The notes below the pieces were generated by a model. The model ran no database searches. It was given only the letters and a program-made list of their open reading frames with translations, and was not told where the DNA came from. A DNA stretch of 64,000 nt. Source: Ridgeia piscesae. Lineage: Eukaryota > Annelida > Polychaeta > Sabellida > Siboglinidae. Position 1 is the first letter of the stretch. Each line of letters opens with the position of its first letter. The DNA is taken from NCBI GenBank assembly GCA_025642075.2, contig JAODUO010000467.1, forward strand, positions 122,501-186,500, given 5' to 3'. Of the stretch, positions 60,901 to 62,880 are shown one piece after another. A program made the translations under genes and the position numbers.

Positions 60901-62782
60901 ATATTTTTCACAAATATGGTTTAATATACTTTTAAGACACATGTCAAGAAACACCTTTACCTCAATTATTCACCACCTCTGAAAGCCAAGTGATTTTTTC
61001 CACACTTTTAGTTATCTGTGAAATTCCTATTTAACACCATTTCTGACTTTAGAAATACTACACCAATGACAACCTGAATCATAACATAGTTACTTTAGAG
61101 GTACTTTGAGAGAGTTAACATTTTGGAGGTACTTTAAGATAGTTAGCCAGCAAAGGTCATTGTGTGTTGCGCCATTGTGTGTTGCCTTCAGAACAGGACA
61201 CACAAGTACTGACCATAAGAGAACGTGGCTGACCATCCTTTGAATTGCTGCAGAGGATCTGTTGTGAATCGGATGTGAAACCTTCCGTTTGTAGAATGGA
61301 ACGGCCCCGGTAGGGAACGGCCAGAAAATCTACCCTGGAAGCCAGCTGCATTGGAGGATGTGTTGAAAACCTGCATGATTCAAAGAGAACATCTGACACA
61401 AGCCCAATGTGTAGAGGATGTTGCAGGTAGTGTGAATAAATACATAGAATATAAGGAAGGCTGAGGTGGGGGAAAAGAGATTAGGAGGGATTGTGAGAGG
61501 AGAGGAGGAGAGGAGAGGAGAGGAGAGGAGAGGAGAGGAGAGGAGAGGAGAGGAGAGGAGAGGAGAGGAGAGGAGAGGAGAGGAGAGGAGAGGAGAGGAG
61601 AGGAGAGGAGAGGAGAGGAGAGAATAAGAGCAAAAGAGAGAGGGGAGTGGAGACAGTTGGTGGAGACAGCAGGGAAGGTAAAATTTAATTGGAAAATGAG
61701 CTCCAGTTTTGAGGCCAGCATCATCCAGACACGCATGGAACGAGAAGATCAACATATAAGTGTGGAACAATGCTGACTTATACGAGTCATTTCCAATCTT
61801 CAGAGTAGTAAAAATAAAAATATAATGATATACAGTTGGTCAAGCTTAGCTTATTTTTTTACTCACATTTGTTAATCTGCCATGTTTTCTATCAAGCCTA
61901 TGACTTGTGCAGACCGATATATGCAGGTTGACATGCTTATGAACTTACTGTGACAGTGTCAAAGGTATTTTCTGTCCTGAACTGCTCAAAGATTAAAGTC
62001 AGAGGTCTTTTGTGACTGTCAGTGATGGTCCATGTACAGGAGACATCACTGGGGTAATTTCTTACTCCAAAGCCGGGTGACTGAACCTTTCCAAAGCCCT
62101 GTTTGAGGGTAACTCGGCAACCTATTGAAGAAAGATTTACATTCATGTAACACCAATTTGTTAAGCCATTATGGCAGCATGAACACAACAATTGTTACAT
62201 TTTAGACACGGGATACTGTTTTTTTCCAAACTATTGAAGTTAGTTTCAATTTTAACATTTCAAATGTTGGTAATCAACAATGTTATAATAAAGTTAAAAT
62301 CAAGACAACATAATTAAACTAGATGTAAAAGAGCTCTCTTAGTTTTCATAGCACTGAGTGGTGTCCATGGTGATCCTCAAATAAAATATTTAAATAATAA
62401 ATATAAATATGATATTACATGATATATAAAAATAAGCTCATGAAAATTACAAAGCCCGTTTAAATTTCATAATTTCTATATACTCATTATTGTATTTTGA
62501 TAGTGAAAGCTTTCCATAAGATTGGTTCTCCAGCTGACAAACAAACAATGCTTTTTAAAGAAAAATATGACTACATATACCTGAGAAATATGACGCTCTA
62601 AATCCTTTTCCAGCATATTTTAATGCTGCAGAATAAAAGATGAGTTTGATGTACTGTCCAGTGGACATAACCACAGTTGGTTGGTTCTTGCCAGTCAGCT
62701 TAACGAGCCTCCTGGAAGACGAGGATCTCCCATCATGCACTCTCACATTGTCCTGGTCACTTTGCAGGTCGAGAGTATAAAA
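11554..62782 (-). CDS. Giant SVEP1/polydom-like multidomain cell-surface protein gene (56 exons seen, 5' end missing)
   Basis: Spliced gene assembled by hand from exon entries below. All junctions are GT-AG and phase-consistent, giving 2,968 codons without an internal stop. Domain order is CUB, Sushi, EGF, Sushi, Ly6/uPAR, HYR, Sushi-like, GCC2/GCC3, EGF x14, pentraxin, HYR, Sushi-like, GCC2/GCC3, EGF, transmembrane helix, cytoplasmic tail. The HYR-Sushi-GCC2-EGF-pentraxin core is the established SVEP1 (polydom) order. Vertebrate SVEP1 is secreted and begins with a VWA domain; here a transmembrane helix is present and the visible N-terminal side is CUB/Sushi. Adhesion or ligand binding at the cell surface is inferred. 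Start codon, signal peptide and first exons lie right of the window. Confidence 0.9.
12217..12310 (-). CDS. Exon 55: transmembrane helix
   Basis: Reads [32 protein letters not shown]: about 23 uninterrupted hydrophobic residues followed by Lys. That is a single-pass type I helix with a basic stop-transfer. It anchors the protein, unlike secreted vertebrate SVEP1. Enters in phase 1, leaves in phase 2. Confidence 0.93.
12690..12800 (-). CDS. Exon 54: membrane-proximal EGF-like domain
   Basis: Reads [36 protein letters not shown]. Six Cys of a compact EGF without calcium signature. Phase 1-1. Directly precedes the transmembrane exon. Confidence 0.93.
13259..13552 (-). CDS. Exon 53: GCC2/GCC3 repeat 7 fused to an EGF-like domain
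   Basis: Reads [42 protein letters not shown], then [34 protein letters not shown]. The long exon (294 bp) looks like a repeat exon joined to an EGF exon by intron loss. Phase 1-1. Confidence 0.93.
13803..13964 (-). CDS. Exon 52: GCC2/GCC3 repeat 6
   Basis: Reads [40 protein letters not shown]. 162 bp, phase 1-1; acceptor GTGGCTGCAG. Confidence 0.93.
14375..14536 (-). CDS. Exon 51: GCC2/GCC3 repeat 5
   Basis: Reads [42 protein letters not shown]. 162 bp, phase 1-1. Confidence 0.94.
14750..15115. repeat. Degenerate purine-rich repeat in intron 50
   Basis: Between exons 50 and 51 the plus strand is almost only A and G with recurring GATGAGA, GAGAAGACA and AATGAGAA words. No regular period can be fixed by eye. 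Confidence 0.6.
15125..15286 (-). CDS. Exon 50: GCC2/GCC3 repeat 4
   Basis: Reads [42 protein letters not shown]. 162 bp, phase 1-1. Confidence 0.94.
15345..15520 (+). mobile_element. LINE 3' tail (non-LTR retrotransposon, 5' truncated)
   Basis: Plus-strand frame reads [46 protein letters not shown] then a stop and a (TGA)n run. This W.D.l........A.DR.lW....EAF pattern is the usual C-terminal end of non-LTR element polyproteins. The simple TGATGATGAT tail marks its 3' end. Confidence 0.8.
15865..16025 (-). CDS. Exon 49: spacer part 2, leading into second GCC2 set
   Basis: Reads [35 protein letters not shown], then [16 protein letters not shown]. Enters in phase 2. Two donors are close together; TGTG|GTAGGT (phase 1) is the one that fits exon 50. 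Counterpart of exon 24. Confidence 0.86.
16478..16882. repeat. Large AT-cored palindrome
   Basis: Arms of about 178 bases (16478-16656 and 16707-16882) are nearly identical inverted copies around a core of 25 AT units. The left arm contains GGATAAGCTTTGAAAATGGG and the right arm its exact complement; a few indels lie only next to the core. It lies in the intron between exons 48 and 49. A foldback element or MITE is possible. Confidence 0.93.
16889..17016. repeat. Second AT-cored palindrome
   Basis: Starts GCCTAACTTTTTTTGG and ends CCAAAAAAAGTTAGGC, with 30 AT units in the core. Arms are about 35 bases with two or three differences. It begins only six bases after the larger palindrome. Confidence 0.9.
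17166..17421 (-). CDS. Exon 48: spacer with furin-like site RRKKR
   Basis: Reads [54 protein letters not shown], then [24 protein letters not shown] is a strong proprotein convertase consensus. The Cys pattern C..k...r..f.......C...C.....v.C before it recalls the spacer of SCUBE/SVEP1-like proteins (from memory, low weight). Enters in phase 1, leaves in phase 2. Confidence 0.88.
17495..17751. repeat. (GGGAGA)n array in the intron after exon 47
   Basis: About 40 hexamers, with a few shortened to GGAGA. Runs of three G every six bases on the plus strand satisfy the usual G-quadruplex pattern. On the transcript strand it is a C/U tract. Confidence 0.96.
17774..17897 (-). CDS. Exon 47: Sushi-like segment, second part
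   Basis: Frame 0, [44 protein letters not shown]...GtW.P.......aC closes the module, like exon 22 of the first cassette. A (GGGAGA)n tract starts about 20 bases past its donor. Confidence 0.89.
18303..18382 (-). CDS. Exon 46: Sushi-like segment, first part
   Basis: Reads [17 protein letters not shown] and [12 protein letters not shown].nG is a Sushi opening. Enters in phase 1, leaves in phase 0, 80 bp. Confidence 0.88.
18820..18915 (-). CDS. Exon 45: HYR domain 3, end
   Basis: Reads [20 protein letters not shown] and [12 protein letters not shown], the typical HYR ending (v.Y.A.D.aGN...C.F.v.V). Phase 1-1. Confidence 0.93.
18955..19165 (+). mobile_element. tRNA-derived SINE, copy 2 (internally deleted)
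   Basis: Has the head GAGCTTCGGACTC and the full 3' half: GGATGCTTCCCAGAGAAATT, ACAGGTCTGTCAGGGAAGTA, GAGGACTGGATACTGC, ending TATAAGAACTTGCCTTTATT. The B box and part of the body are missing. Confidence 0.85.
19436..19579 (-). CDS. Exon 44: HYR domain 3, first part
   Basis: Reads [48 protein letters not shown] pattern with the conserved W/P and DN.G. Phase 1-1. Confidence 0.92.
19775..19889. repeat. 7-bp minisatellite (AGAGTGG)n
   Basis: About 16 exact copies in the intron between exons 43 and 44, purine-rich on the plus strand. Confidence 0.96.
20477..20670 (-). CDS. Exon 43: pentraxin end and short Cys-rich linker
   Basis: Reads [42 protein letters not shown], then [15 protein letters not shown]. 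The C...G....W..F pattern ends the pentraxin domain. The last part resembles the end of an EGF. Leaves in phase 1. Confidence 0.92.
21163..21249 (-). CDS. Exon 42: pentraxin/laminin-G domain, part 3
   Basis: Reads [20 protein letters not shown] and GELSRVNLH. LtLGQ.......qF.Gel..vNl is the conserved pentraxin strand pair. Phase 2 to phase 2, 87 bp. Confidence 0.92.
21549..21812 (-). CDS. Exon 41: pentraxin/laminin-G domain, part 2
   Basis: Reads [51 protein letters not shown].sWHh.C...........lDG is the pentraxin core. The acceptor is a tandem TCAGCAG, so the exon can start at 21812 or 21809, adding or dropping one Ser; both keep phase 2. The pyrimidine tract is poor right next to it. Confidence 0.88.
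22070..22157. repeat. Inverted repeat with about 26-bp arms
   Basis: TTTTACCTCTCAAGAAAC on the left is matched by GTTTCTTGAGAGGTAAAA on the right, and outer TTAATTAG by CTAATTAA. The loop is about 30 bases. It lies in the intron between exons 40 and 41, which has the weak pyrimidine tract. Confidence 0.85.
22377..22530 (-). CDS. Exon 40: pentraxin/laminin-G domain, part 1
   Basis: Reads [40 protein letters not shown]. The sdF.l.F.......t.C.Wlr sequence is the start of a pentraxin (concanavalin-like) fold. Enters in phase 1, leaves in phase 2. Confidence 0.9.
22964..23218 (-). CDS. Exon 39: EGF-like domains 13 and 14
   Basis: Reads [67 protein letters not shown]. Last two EGFs before the pentraxin domain. 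Phase 1-1, 255 bp. Confidence 0.93.
23282..23575 (-). mobile_element. tRNA-derived SINE, copy 3
   Basis: Minus strand: head GCTAGAGCTATGGACTCTCA, B box GGTTCAAATCC, CTACATTGTTCCAGTTGAG, AGACAGTGGTGGATAT, then CAGGGAGTGAGGAGTAAAGT and CTGAAGAATGGA. Nearly full length. In the intron between exons 38 and 39. Confidence 0.87.
24122..24246 (-). CDS. Exon 38: end of EGF 11 and EGF-like domain 12
   Basis: Reads [42 protein letters not shown]. The phase 2 entry matches exon 37. EGF 12 opens MTDNC and keeps all Cys. Confidence 0.92.
24741..24934 (-). CDS. Exon 37: EGF-like domains 10 and 11
   Basis: Two EGFs in one exon: [30 protein letters not shown], then [23 protein letters not shown]. Both openings fit calcium binding. 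Enters in phase 0, leaves in phase 2 inside the second EGF. Confidence 0.92.
25299..25426 (-). CDS. Exon 36: EGF-like domain 9 (calcium-binding type)
   Basis: Reads [43 protein letters not shown] complete EGF including its own last Cys. Enters in phase 1, leaves in phase 0; the donor is TGTTCT|GTAAGT. Confidence 0.93.
25803..25925 (-). CDS. Exon 35: EGF-like domain 8 (calcium-binding type)
   Basis: Reads [46 protein letters not shown] signature, phase 1-1. Confidence 0.93.
26341..26458 (-). CDS. Exon 34: EGF-like domain 7 (calcium-binding type)
   Basis: Reads [45 protein letters not shown] signature with N-x-T glycosylation sites. Enters in phase 0, leaves in phase 1. Confidence 0.93.
26806..26924 (-). 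CDS. Exon 33: EGF-like domain 6
   Basis: Reads [39 protein letters not shown]. The loop between Cys 3 and Cys 4 of this EGF has a two-residue insertion relative to its neighbours. Enters in phase 1, leaves in phase 0. Confidence 0.9.
27324..27444 (-). CDS. Exon 32: EGF-like domain 5
   Basis: Reads [41 protein letters not shown]. Non-calcium opening (VNLC). Enters in phase 0, leaves in phase 1. Confidence 0.91.
28088..28181 (-). CDS. Exon 31: EGF-like domain 4 (calcium-binding type)
   Basis: Reads [17 protein letters not shown] and [20 protein letters not shown] signature. It enters in phase 2 and leaves in phase 0, so it cannot be skipped without a frameshift. Confidence 0.91.
28333..28720 (+). 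mobile_element. LINE 3' tail, family B copy 1
   Basis: Plus frames read [18 protein letters not shown], then after a frameshift [56 protein letters not shown] and stop. This is the C-terminal end of a non-LTR reverse transcriptase. The end carries two or three GTTAAATCTT units. Matches the minus-strand copy at 36769. Confidence 0.85.
28841..28970 (-). CDS. Exon 30: EGF-like domain 3
   Basis: Closes the previous EGF with YEGHDC, then [33 protein letters not shown]. The opening VNPC departs from the calcium-binding form. Leaves in phase 2, unlike most neighbours; the donor is GGCCAG|GTATGT. Confidence 0.91.
29249..29353 (-). CDS. Exon 29: EGF-like domain 2 (calcium-binding type)
   Basis: Closes the previous EGF with KTC, then [17 protein letters not shown] and [19 protein letters not shown] and the later aromatic residue mark calcium-binding EGF. 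Phase 1-1. Confidence 0.93.
29354..30084. other. Intron between exons 28 and 29
   Basis: About 730 bases, no repeat, RNA or coding feature recognised. Confidence 0.5.
30085..30180 (-). CDS. Exon 28: EGF-like domain 1 of the central series
   Basis: Reads [32 protein letters not shown]; the sixth Cys comes from exon 29. It lacks a DxDEC opening, so calcium binding is unlikely. Phase 1-1, 96 bp. Confidence 0.92.
30665..30826 (-). CDS. Exon 27: GCC2/GCC3 repeat 3
   Basis: Reads [38 protein letters not shown], ending NKSDC. 162 bp, phase 1-1. Last Cys-rich repeat before the EGF series. Confidence 0.93.
31235..31396 (-). CDS. Exon 26: GCC2/GCC3 repeat 2
   Basis: Reads [45 protein letters not shown]. 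162 bp, phase 1-1, the same length as exons 27, 50, 51 and 52. Confidence 0.93.
32122..32277 (-). CDS. Exon 25: GCC2/GCC3 (ephrin-receptor-like) repeat 1
   Basis: Reads [37 protein letters not shown], and ends KNLTDC. The C..C..G.yq...g...C..CP.g..t pattern is the GCC2/GCC3 repeat, as found in SVEP1 and SCUBE proteins. Phase 1-1. Confidence 0.94.
32714..32936 (-). CDS. Exon 24: spacer part 2, leading into GCC2 repeats
   Basis: Frame 0, [35 protein letters not shown], then [11 protein letters not shown] and [14 protein letters not shown]. The C-PaG-.y....C end begins the Cys-rich GCC2 pattern. Leaves in phase 1. Confidence 0.87.
32937..34320. other. Left part of the intron between exons 23 and 24
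   Basis: About 1.4 kb with no recognised feature before the LINE tail. Confidence 0.5.
34321..34645 (+). mobile_element. LINE 3' tail with an expanded RGRP-coding minisatellite
   Basis: Plus strand reads [15 protein letters not shown], then K-R-K-P followed by about ten R-G-R-P units, and [38 protein letters not shown], stop and a (GAA)n tail. R-G-R-P...W.D.........DAQDR..W is a standard C-terminus of non-LTR elements. Part of the normal protein before it is missing, replaced by the repeat. Confidence 0.85.
34369..34499. repeat. 12-bp minisatellite GGGAGACCAAGA inside the LINE
   Basis: About ten copies with single-base variants (CGG, GGTAGACC, AAAAGGG). Encodes R-G-R-P on the plus strand. 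Confidence 0.95.
34661..34839 (-). CDS. Exon 23: spacer between Sushi-like segment and GCC2 repeats, part 1
   Basis: Reads [36 protein letters not shown] and [15 protein letters not shown]. No named domain recognised. The position matches the spacer that precedes GCC2/GCC3 repeats in SVEP1-like proteins. It leaves in phase 0 (donor AACATT|GTGAGC). A LINE tail ends about 20 bases past the donor. Confidence 0.85.
35244..35456 (-). CDS. Exon 22: Sushi-like segment
   Basis: Reads [53 protein letters not shown]. The ..C..GtW.P...PdC end is Sushi-like. The same position after the HYR pair in SVEP1 is also a Sushi. Phase 1-1. A 40-bp tandem array begins about ten bases upstream of its acceptor. Confidence 0.88.
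35462..36215. repeat. 40-bp minisatellite next to the exon 22 acceptor
   Basis: About 18 copies of a unit like CACAGACTCAATACACAGGA + CTTGTTGAAACACTCACAGT, some shortened to about 36 bases. Degenerate relatives continue to about 36620. The first copy starts about ten bases from the splice acceptor of exon 22. Confidence 0.94.
36216..40088. other. Remainder of the 4.6-kb intron between exons 21 and 22
   Basis: Holds the degenerate end of the 40-bp array and a LINE tail at 36769-37150. From 37150 to 40088 nothing else is recognised. Confidence 0.5.
36769..37150 (-). mobile_element. LINE 3' tail, family B copy 2
   Basis: Reverse complement aligns by eye with 28333-28720: [38 protein letters not shown], then the TCGATAAGCCAAAGGGCTTC end and a degenerate TTAAATCTTG tail. 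Frameshifted, dead. Confidence 0.85.
40089..40184 (-). CDS. Exon 21: short linker exon with two Cys
   Basis: In phase 1 it reads [16 protein letters not shown] and [14 protein letters not shown]. No family recognised. It has two Cys and one N-x-T site. The phases fit the neighbours (1-1), and the borders TTTATAG and ACAG|GTGAGA are good. It could be an added strand between HYR 2 and the next Sushi-like unit. Confidence 0.75.
40646..40891 (-). CDS. Exon 20: HYR domain 2, complete in one exon
   Basis: Reads [64 protein letters not shown] full HYR module in one exon, whereas HYR 1 and HYR 3 are each split over two exons. Phase 1-1. Confidence 0.93.
41183..41258 (-). CDS. Exon 19: HYR domain 1, end (76 bp)
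   Basis: Small exon in frame 0 reading [18 protein letters not shown] and TFDVILR. It supplies the conserved HYR ending (V.Y.A.D..GN...C.F.V). It is supported by phase on both sides and by the donor CAGGG|GTCAGT. Confidence 0.9.
41466..41806 (+). mobile_element. tRNA-derived SINE, copy 4 (full length)
   Basis: Best copy. Head ATGGCTTGGGGTAGAGCTTC (A-box-like), B box CAGGTTCAAATCCTG, body CTACATTGCTCCAGTTCAC, GTAGACAGTGGTGGATATGT, GGCTGGATGCTTCCAAGAGA, tail GAGGACTGGATACTGCGCTA and TATAAGAACTTGCCTTTTAT. In the intron between exons 18 and 19. Confidence 0.9.
42486..42658 (-). CDS. Exon 18: HYR domain 1, first part
   Basis: Reads [39 protein letters not shown] and LPFTLTE. The D..PP...CP.d......g...v....p...DNSG pattern is that of hyalin repeat (HYR) modules. 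It leaves in phase 0. Confidence 0.92.
42817..42939. repeat. (ACGC)n/(AC)n compound microsatellite
   Basis: Tetranucleotide CACG units followed by CA units, in the intron between exons 17 and 18. Confidence 0.95.
43135..43272 (-). CDS. Exon 17: furin-like basic site and linker
   Basis: In phase 1 it reads [18 protein letters not shown], a Thr/Pro-rich stretch, then [20 protein letters not shown] fits the proprotein convertase motif, so the chain may be cut just after the Ly6 domain (inference). The W...VP.C end looks like the last strand of a Sushi and could pair with exon 13. Phase 1-1. Confidence 0.82.
44057..44249 (-). CDS. Exon 16: second half of the Ly6/uPAR domain
   Basis: Frame 0 reading [36 protein letters not shown] and the diagnostic end CCQGDGCN. 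Together with exon 15 it has 12 Cys, two more than the ten-Cys norm. The donor I chose, GCAC|GTCAGT, keeps phase 1 with exon 17. Soluble or membrane three-finger domains bind protein partners. Confidence 0.86.
44330..51712. repeat. Giant 35-bp-unit minisatellite filling the Ly6/uPAR intron
   Basis: About 7.4 kb. From 44330 to about 49880 the unit is 35 bp: GAGGGATGGGGAGTGGCAGG + AGCAGTGGAGGGATA, about 158 copies. Two unit types occur in blocks, one with GTGGAGGGATAGA, one with GGGGAGGGAGAGA. From 49880 to 51712 it decays into a looser variant with GGGGGAGTGGCGGGGGCAGG and AGAGAGTT. The plus strand is G-rich with many quadruplex-type runs. On the minus strand no frame has stops over long spans, giving spurious open frames up to about 2,580 codons. 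Confidence 0.97.
51798..51940 (-). CDS. Exon 15: Thr linker and first half of a Ly6/uPAR domain
   Basis: Continues [17 protein letters not shown], then [17 protein letters not shown] and LTQCASNQ. The L.CYTC start is the hallmark of Ly6/uPAR three-finger domains. It enters in phase 1 and leaves in phase 0; the matching half lies 7.5 kb away in exon 16. Without splicing the frame stops at about 51768. Confidence 0.88.
52441..52656 (-). CDS. Exon 14: Thr/Ser-rich repeat (mucin-like) linker
   Basis: Begins [18 protein letters not shown], then about four imperfect copies of a ten-residue unit close to [10 protein letters not shown], and ends TTEQTTV. High Thr/Ser content without hydrophobic core suggests an O-glycosylated stalk (inference). 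The underlying DNA is a 30-bp coding minisatellite, so length polymorphism is likely. Phase 1-1. Confidence 0.85.
53085..53780 (+). mobile_element. tRNA-derived SINE, copy 5, split by a minisatellite
   Basis: Head and B box CCCGGGTTTGAATCCTGTGT, then CTACACTT-like/ACATTGCTCCAGTTTACTTA and GAATGAGTACCTGG up to 53215. The 3' half resumes at 53657 with GGCTGGATGATTCTCAGAGA, ACAGGTCTGCCAGGGAATAA and ATAATAACTTACACTT. The 37-bp array lies exactly where other copies have one GACAGTGGTGGATATGT. Confidence 0.85.
53216..53658. repeat. 37-bp minisatellite inside the SINE
   Basis: About 11-12 copies of GACAGTGGTGGGTGACCAGT + ACTAGCCACCACCACTG. Each unit is itself partly palindromic (AGTGGTGG...CCACCACCACT). 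Confidence 0.96.
53806..53928 (-). CDS. Exon 13: first half of a Sushi domain, behind a tandemly copied splice acceptor
   Basis: In phase 1 it reads [20 protein letters not shown] and [14 protein letters not shown], the first half of a Sushi (two Cys and GYKL). It stops where the second half should begin. Its acceptor CTTCAG|CTACCCC is the innermost of 13 near-identical acceptors spaced 51 bp apart (see the repeat upstream). Only this copy gives an open frame; the others hit TAG after eight codons. Phase 1-1. Confidence 0.87.
53929..54540. repeat. 51-bp array, 12 extra copies of the exon 13 splice acceptor
   Basis: On the minus strand each unit is 22 bases of exon 13 start (CTACCCCTGGCTGTGAGACT + CT) plus 29 bases ending in the acceptor (GTAGACTGTTG...GCTTCAG). 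Acceptor borders fall at 53928 + 51k for k = 0 to 12. Two variants exist (GCTTCAG, GTTTCAG). In exon phase every copy reads CTG TAG, a stop. Confidence 0.95.
54541..54725. repeat. Pentamer arrays (ACACC)n and (ACAAC)n
   Basis: Continues outward from the 51-bp array, apparently expanded from its ACACAACACAAC part. G/T-rich on the transcript strand. Confidence 0.95.
55083..55256 (-). CDS. Exon 12: Sushi/CCP domain 7
   Basis: Phase 1-1 exon with [54 protein letters not shown]. Complete Sushi consensus. The donor is CTGCAGGG|GTGAGT. Confidence 0.93.
55703..55900 (-). CDS. Exon 11: Sushi/CCP domain 6
   Basis: Phase 1-1 exon with [51 protein letters not shown]. Complete Sushi with a slightly long loop before the Trp. 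Confidence 0.93.
56269..56460 (-). CDS. Exon 10: Sushi/CCP domain 5
   Basis: Phase 1-1 exon with [52 protein letters not shown]. Complete Sushi consensus with four Cys and the Trp. Confidence 0.94.
56886..57029 (-). CDS. Exon 9: calcium-binding-type EGF domain
   Basis: Reads [38 protein letters not shown] and closes at NHSC. Same DIDEC calcium-binding signature as the previous exon, with a longer last loop. Phase 1-1; donor TGTCC|GTAAGT. Confidence 0.92.
57709..57831 (-). CDS. Exon 8: calcium-binding-type EGF domain
   Basis: Reads [20 protein letters not shown], then [15 protein letters not shown] and ends HTC. The D-V-D-E-C opening plus an N and an aromatic residue later are the calcium-binding EGF signature. 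Phase 1-1, 123 bp. Confidence 0.92.
57982..58149 (-). CDS. Exon 7: Sushi/CCP domain 4
   Basis: Phase 1-1 exon reading [49 protein letters not shown]. It has the four Sushi Cys and the conserved Trp. The end is compact, lacking the Pro before the last Cys. Confidence 0.93.
58500..58720 (-). mobile_element. LINE 3' tail, family B copy 3 (degenerate)
   Basis: Reverse complement has AAATGAATGAAGCAGATTAT, AGTAGTGT, AAAAATAATCTCGACACATA and GCTTGATATACCAGAAGGAT, matching the ends of the copies at 28333 and 36769 with many changes. Confidence 0.65.
58804..58983 (-). CDS. Exon 6: Sushi/CCP domain 3
   Basis: Phase 1-1 exon reading [18 protein letters not shown], then [33 protein letters not shown]. 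All four Cys and the Trp of the Sushi consensus are present. Confidence 0.94.
59022..59125. repeat. 44-bp direct duplication
   Basis: Two full copies of GTCATGCAGGTGGTCTCAGA + CAGTCTGGGCAGGAAGTTAC + AGTT and a partial third, just upstream (intron side) of exon 6. Confidence 0.93.
59150..59440. repeat. Degenerate repeat with the word TTTATTCCAACC
   Basis: About ten loose copies of a 25-35-base unit (TTTATTCCAACC + ACAGACCTG) in the intron between exons 5 and 6. Confidence 0.7.
59573..59761 (-). CDS. Exon 5: Sushi/CCP domain 2
   Basis: Phase 1-1 exon with [40 protein letters not shown], and FPLPHC at the end. An extra Cys pair (GLCSGVPCW) sits around the usual conserved Trp, a small departure from the consensus. 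Confidence 0.9.
60362..60535 (-). CDS. Exon 4: Sushi/CCP domain 1
   Basis: One whole Sushi (complement control protein) module in one phase 1-1 exon. Landmarks are [14 protein letters not shown], the second Cys in SVVYGC, GYHLKG, the third in [11 protein letters not shown] and the fourth in APPSC. The exon of one module with 1-1 phase is typical of the family. Confidence 0.93.
60536..61213. other. Intron between exons 3 and 4
   Basis: AT-rich, nothing recognised except a short duplicated GAGGTACTTT...GATAGTTA near 61100. Confidence 0.5.
61214..61370 (-). CDS. Exon 3: second half of second CUB domain
   Basis: Continues the CUB as [20 protein letters not shown] and ends [20 protein letters not shown], matching the conserved CUB end (F.SD.....GF.a.Y). 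It enters in phase 0 and leaves in phase 1. CUB domains usually bind proteins or calcium at cell surfaces. Confidence 0.9.
61499..61622. repeat. (GAGGA)n pentamer array
   Basis: About 24 units in the intron between exons 2 and 3, purines on the plus strand. Confidence 0.96.
61949..62121 (-). CDS. Exon 2: first half of second CUB domain
   Basis: Joined to exon 1 it starts [19 protein letters not shown], then [11 protein letters not shown] and [11 protein letters not shown]. This is the CUB pattern C..G.v.SPgfp..Yp....C.W.I. It enters in phase 1 and leaves in phase 0 after DTVT; the donor is GTCACA|GTAAGT. Confidence 0.92.
62581..62782 (-). CDS. Exon 1 (visible): second half of a CUB domain
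   Basis: Reads in frame 0 from [18 protein letters not shown] through [13 protein letters not shown] to GFRASYFS, the usual second half and end of a CUB domain. The acceptor is TTTTCAG and the donor CTCAG|GTATAT. It ends in phase 1. The first half of the domain must lie to the right of the window. Confidence 0.88.
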
Positions 62783-62880
62783 CTGAAAACAAAAAGAACA
62801 TGTAGTAAAAGCAACAGGAGCAACGAAATGGTTATGACAGGGAGAACTAGGTGGTCTTTTCAGGCTTCAATTGTTATGTG

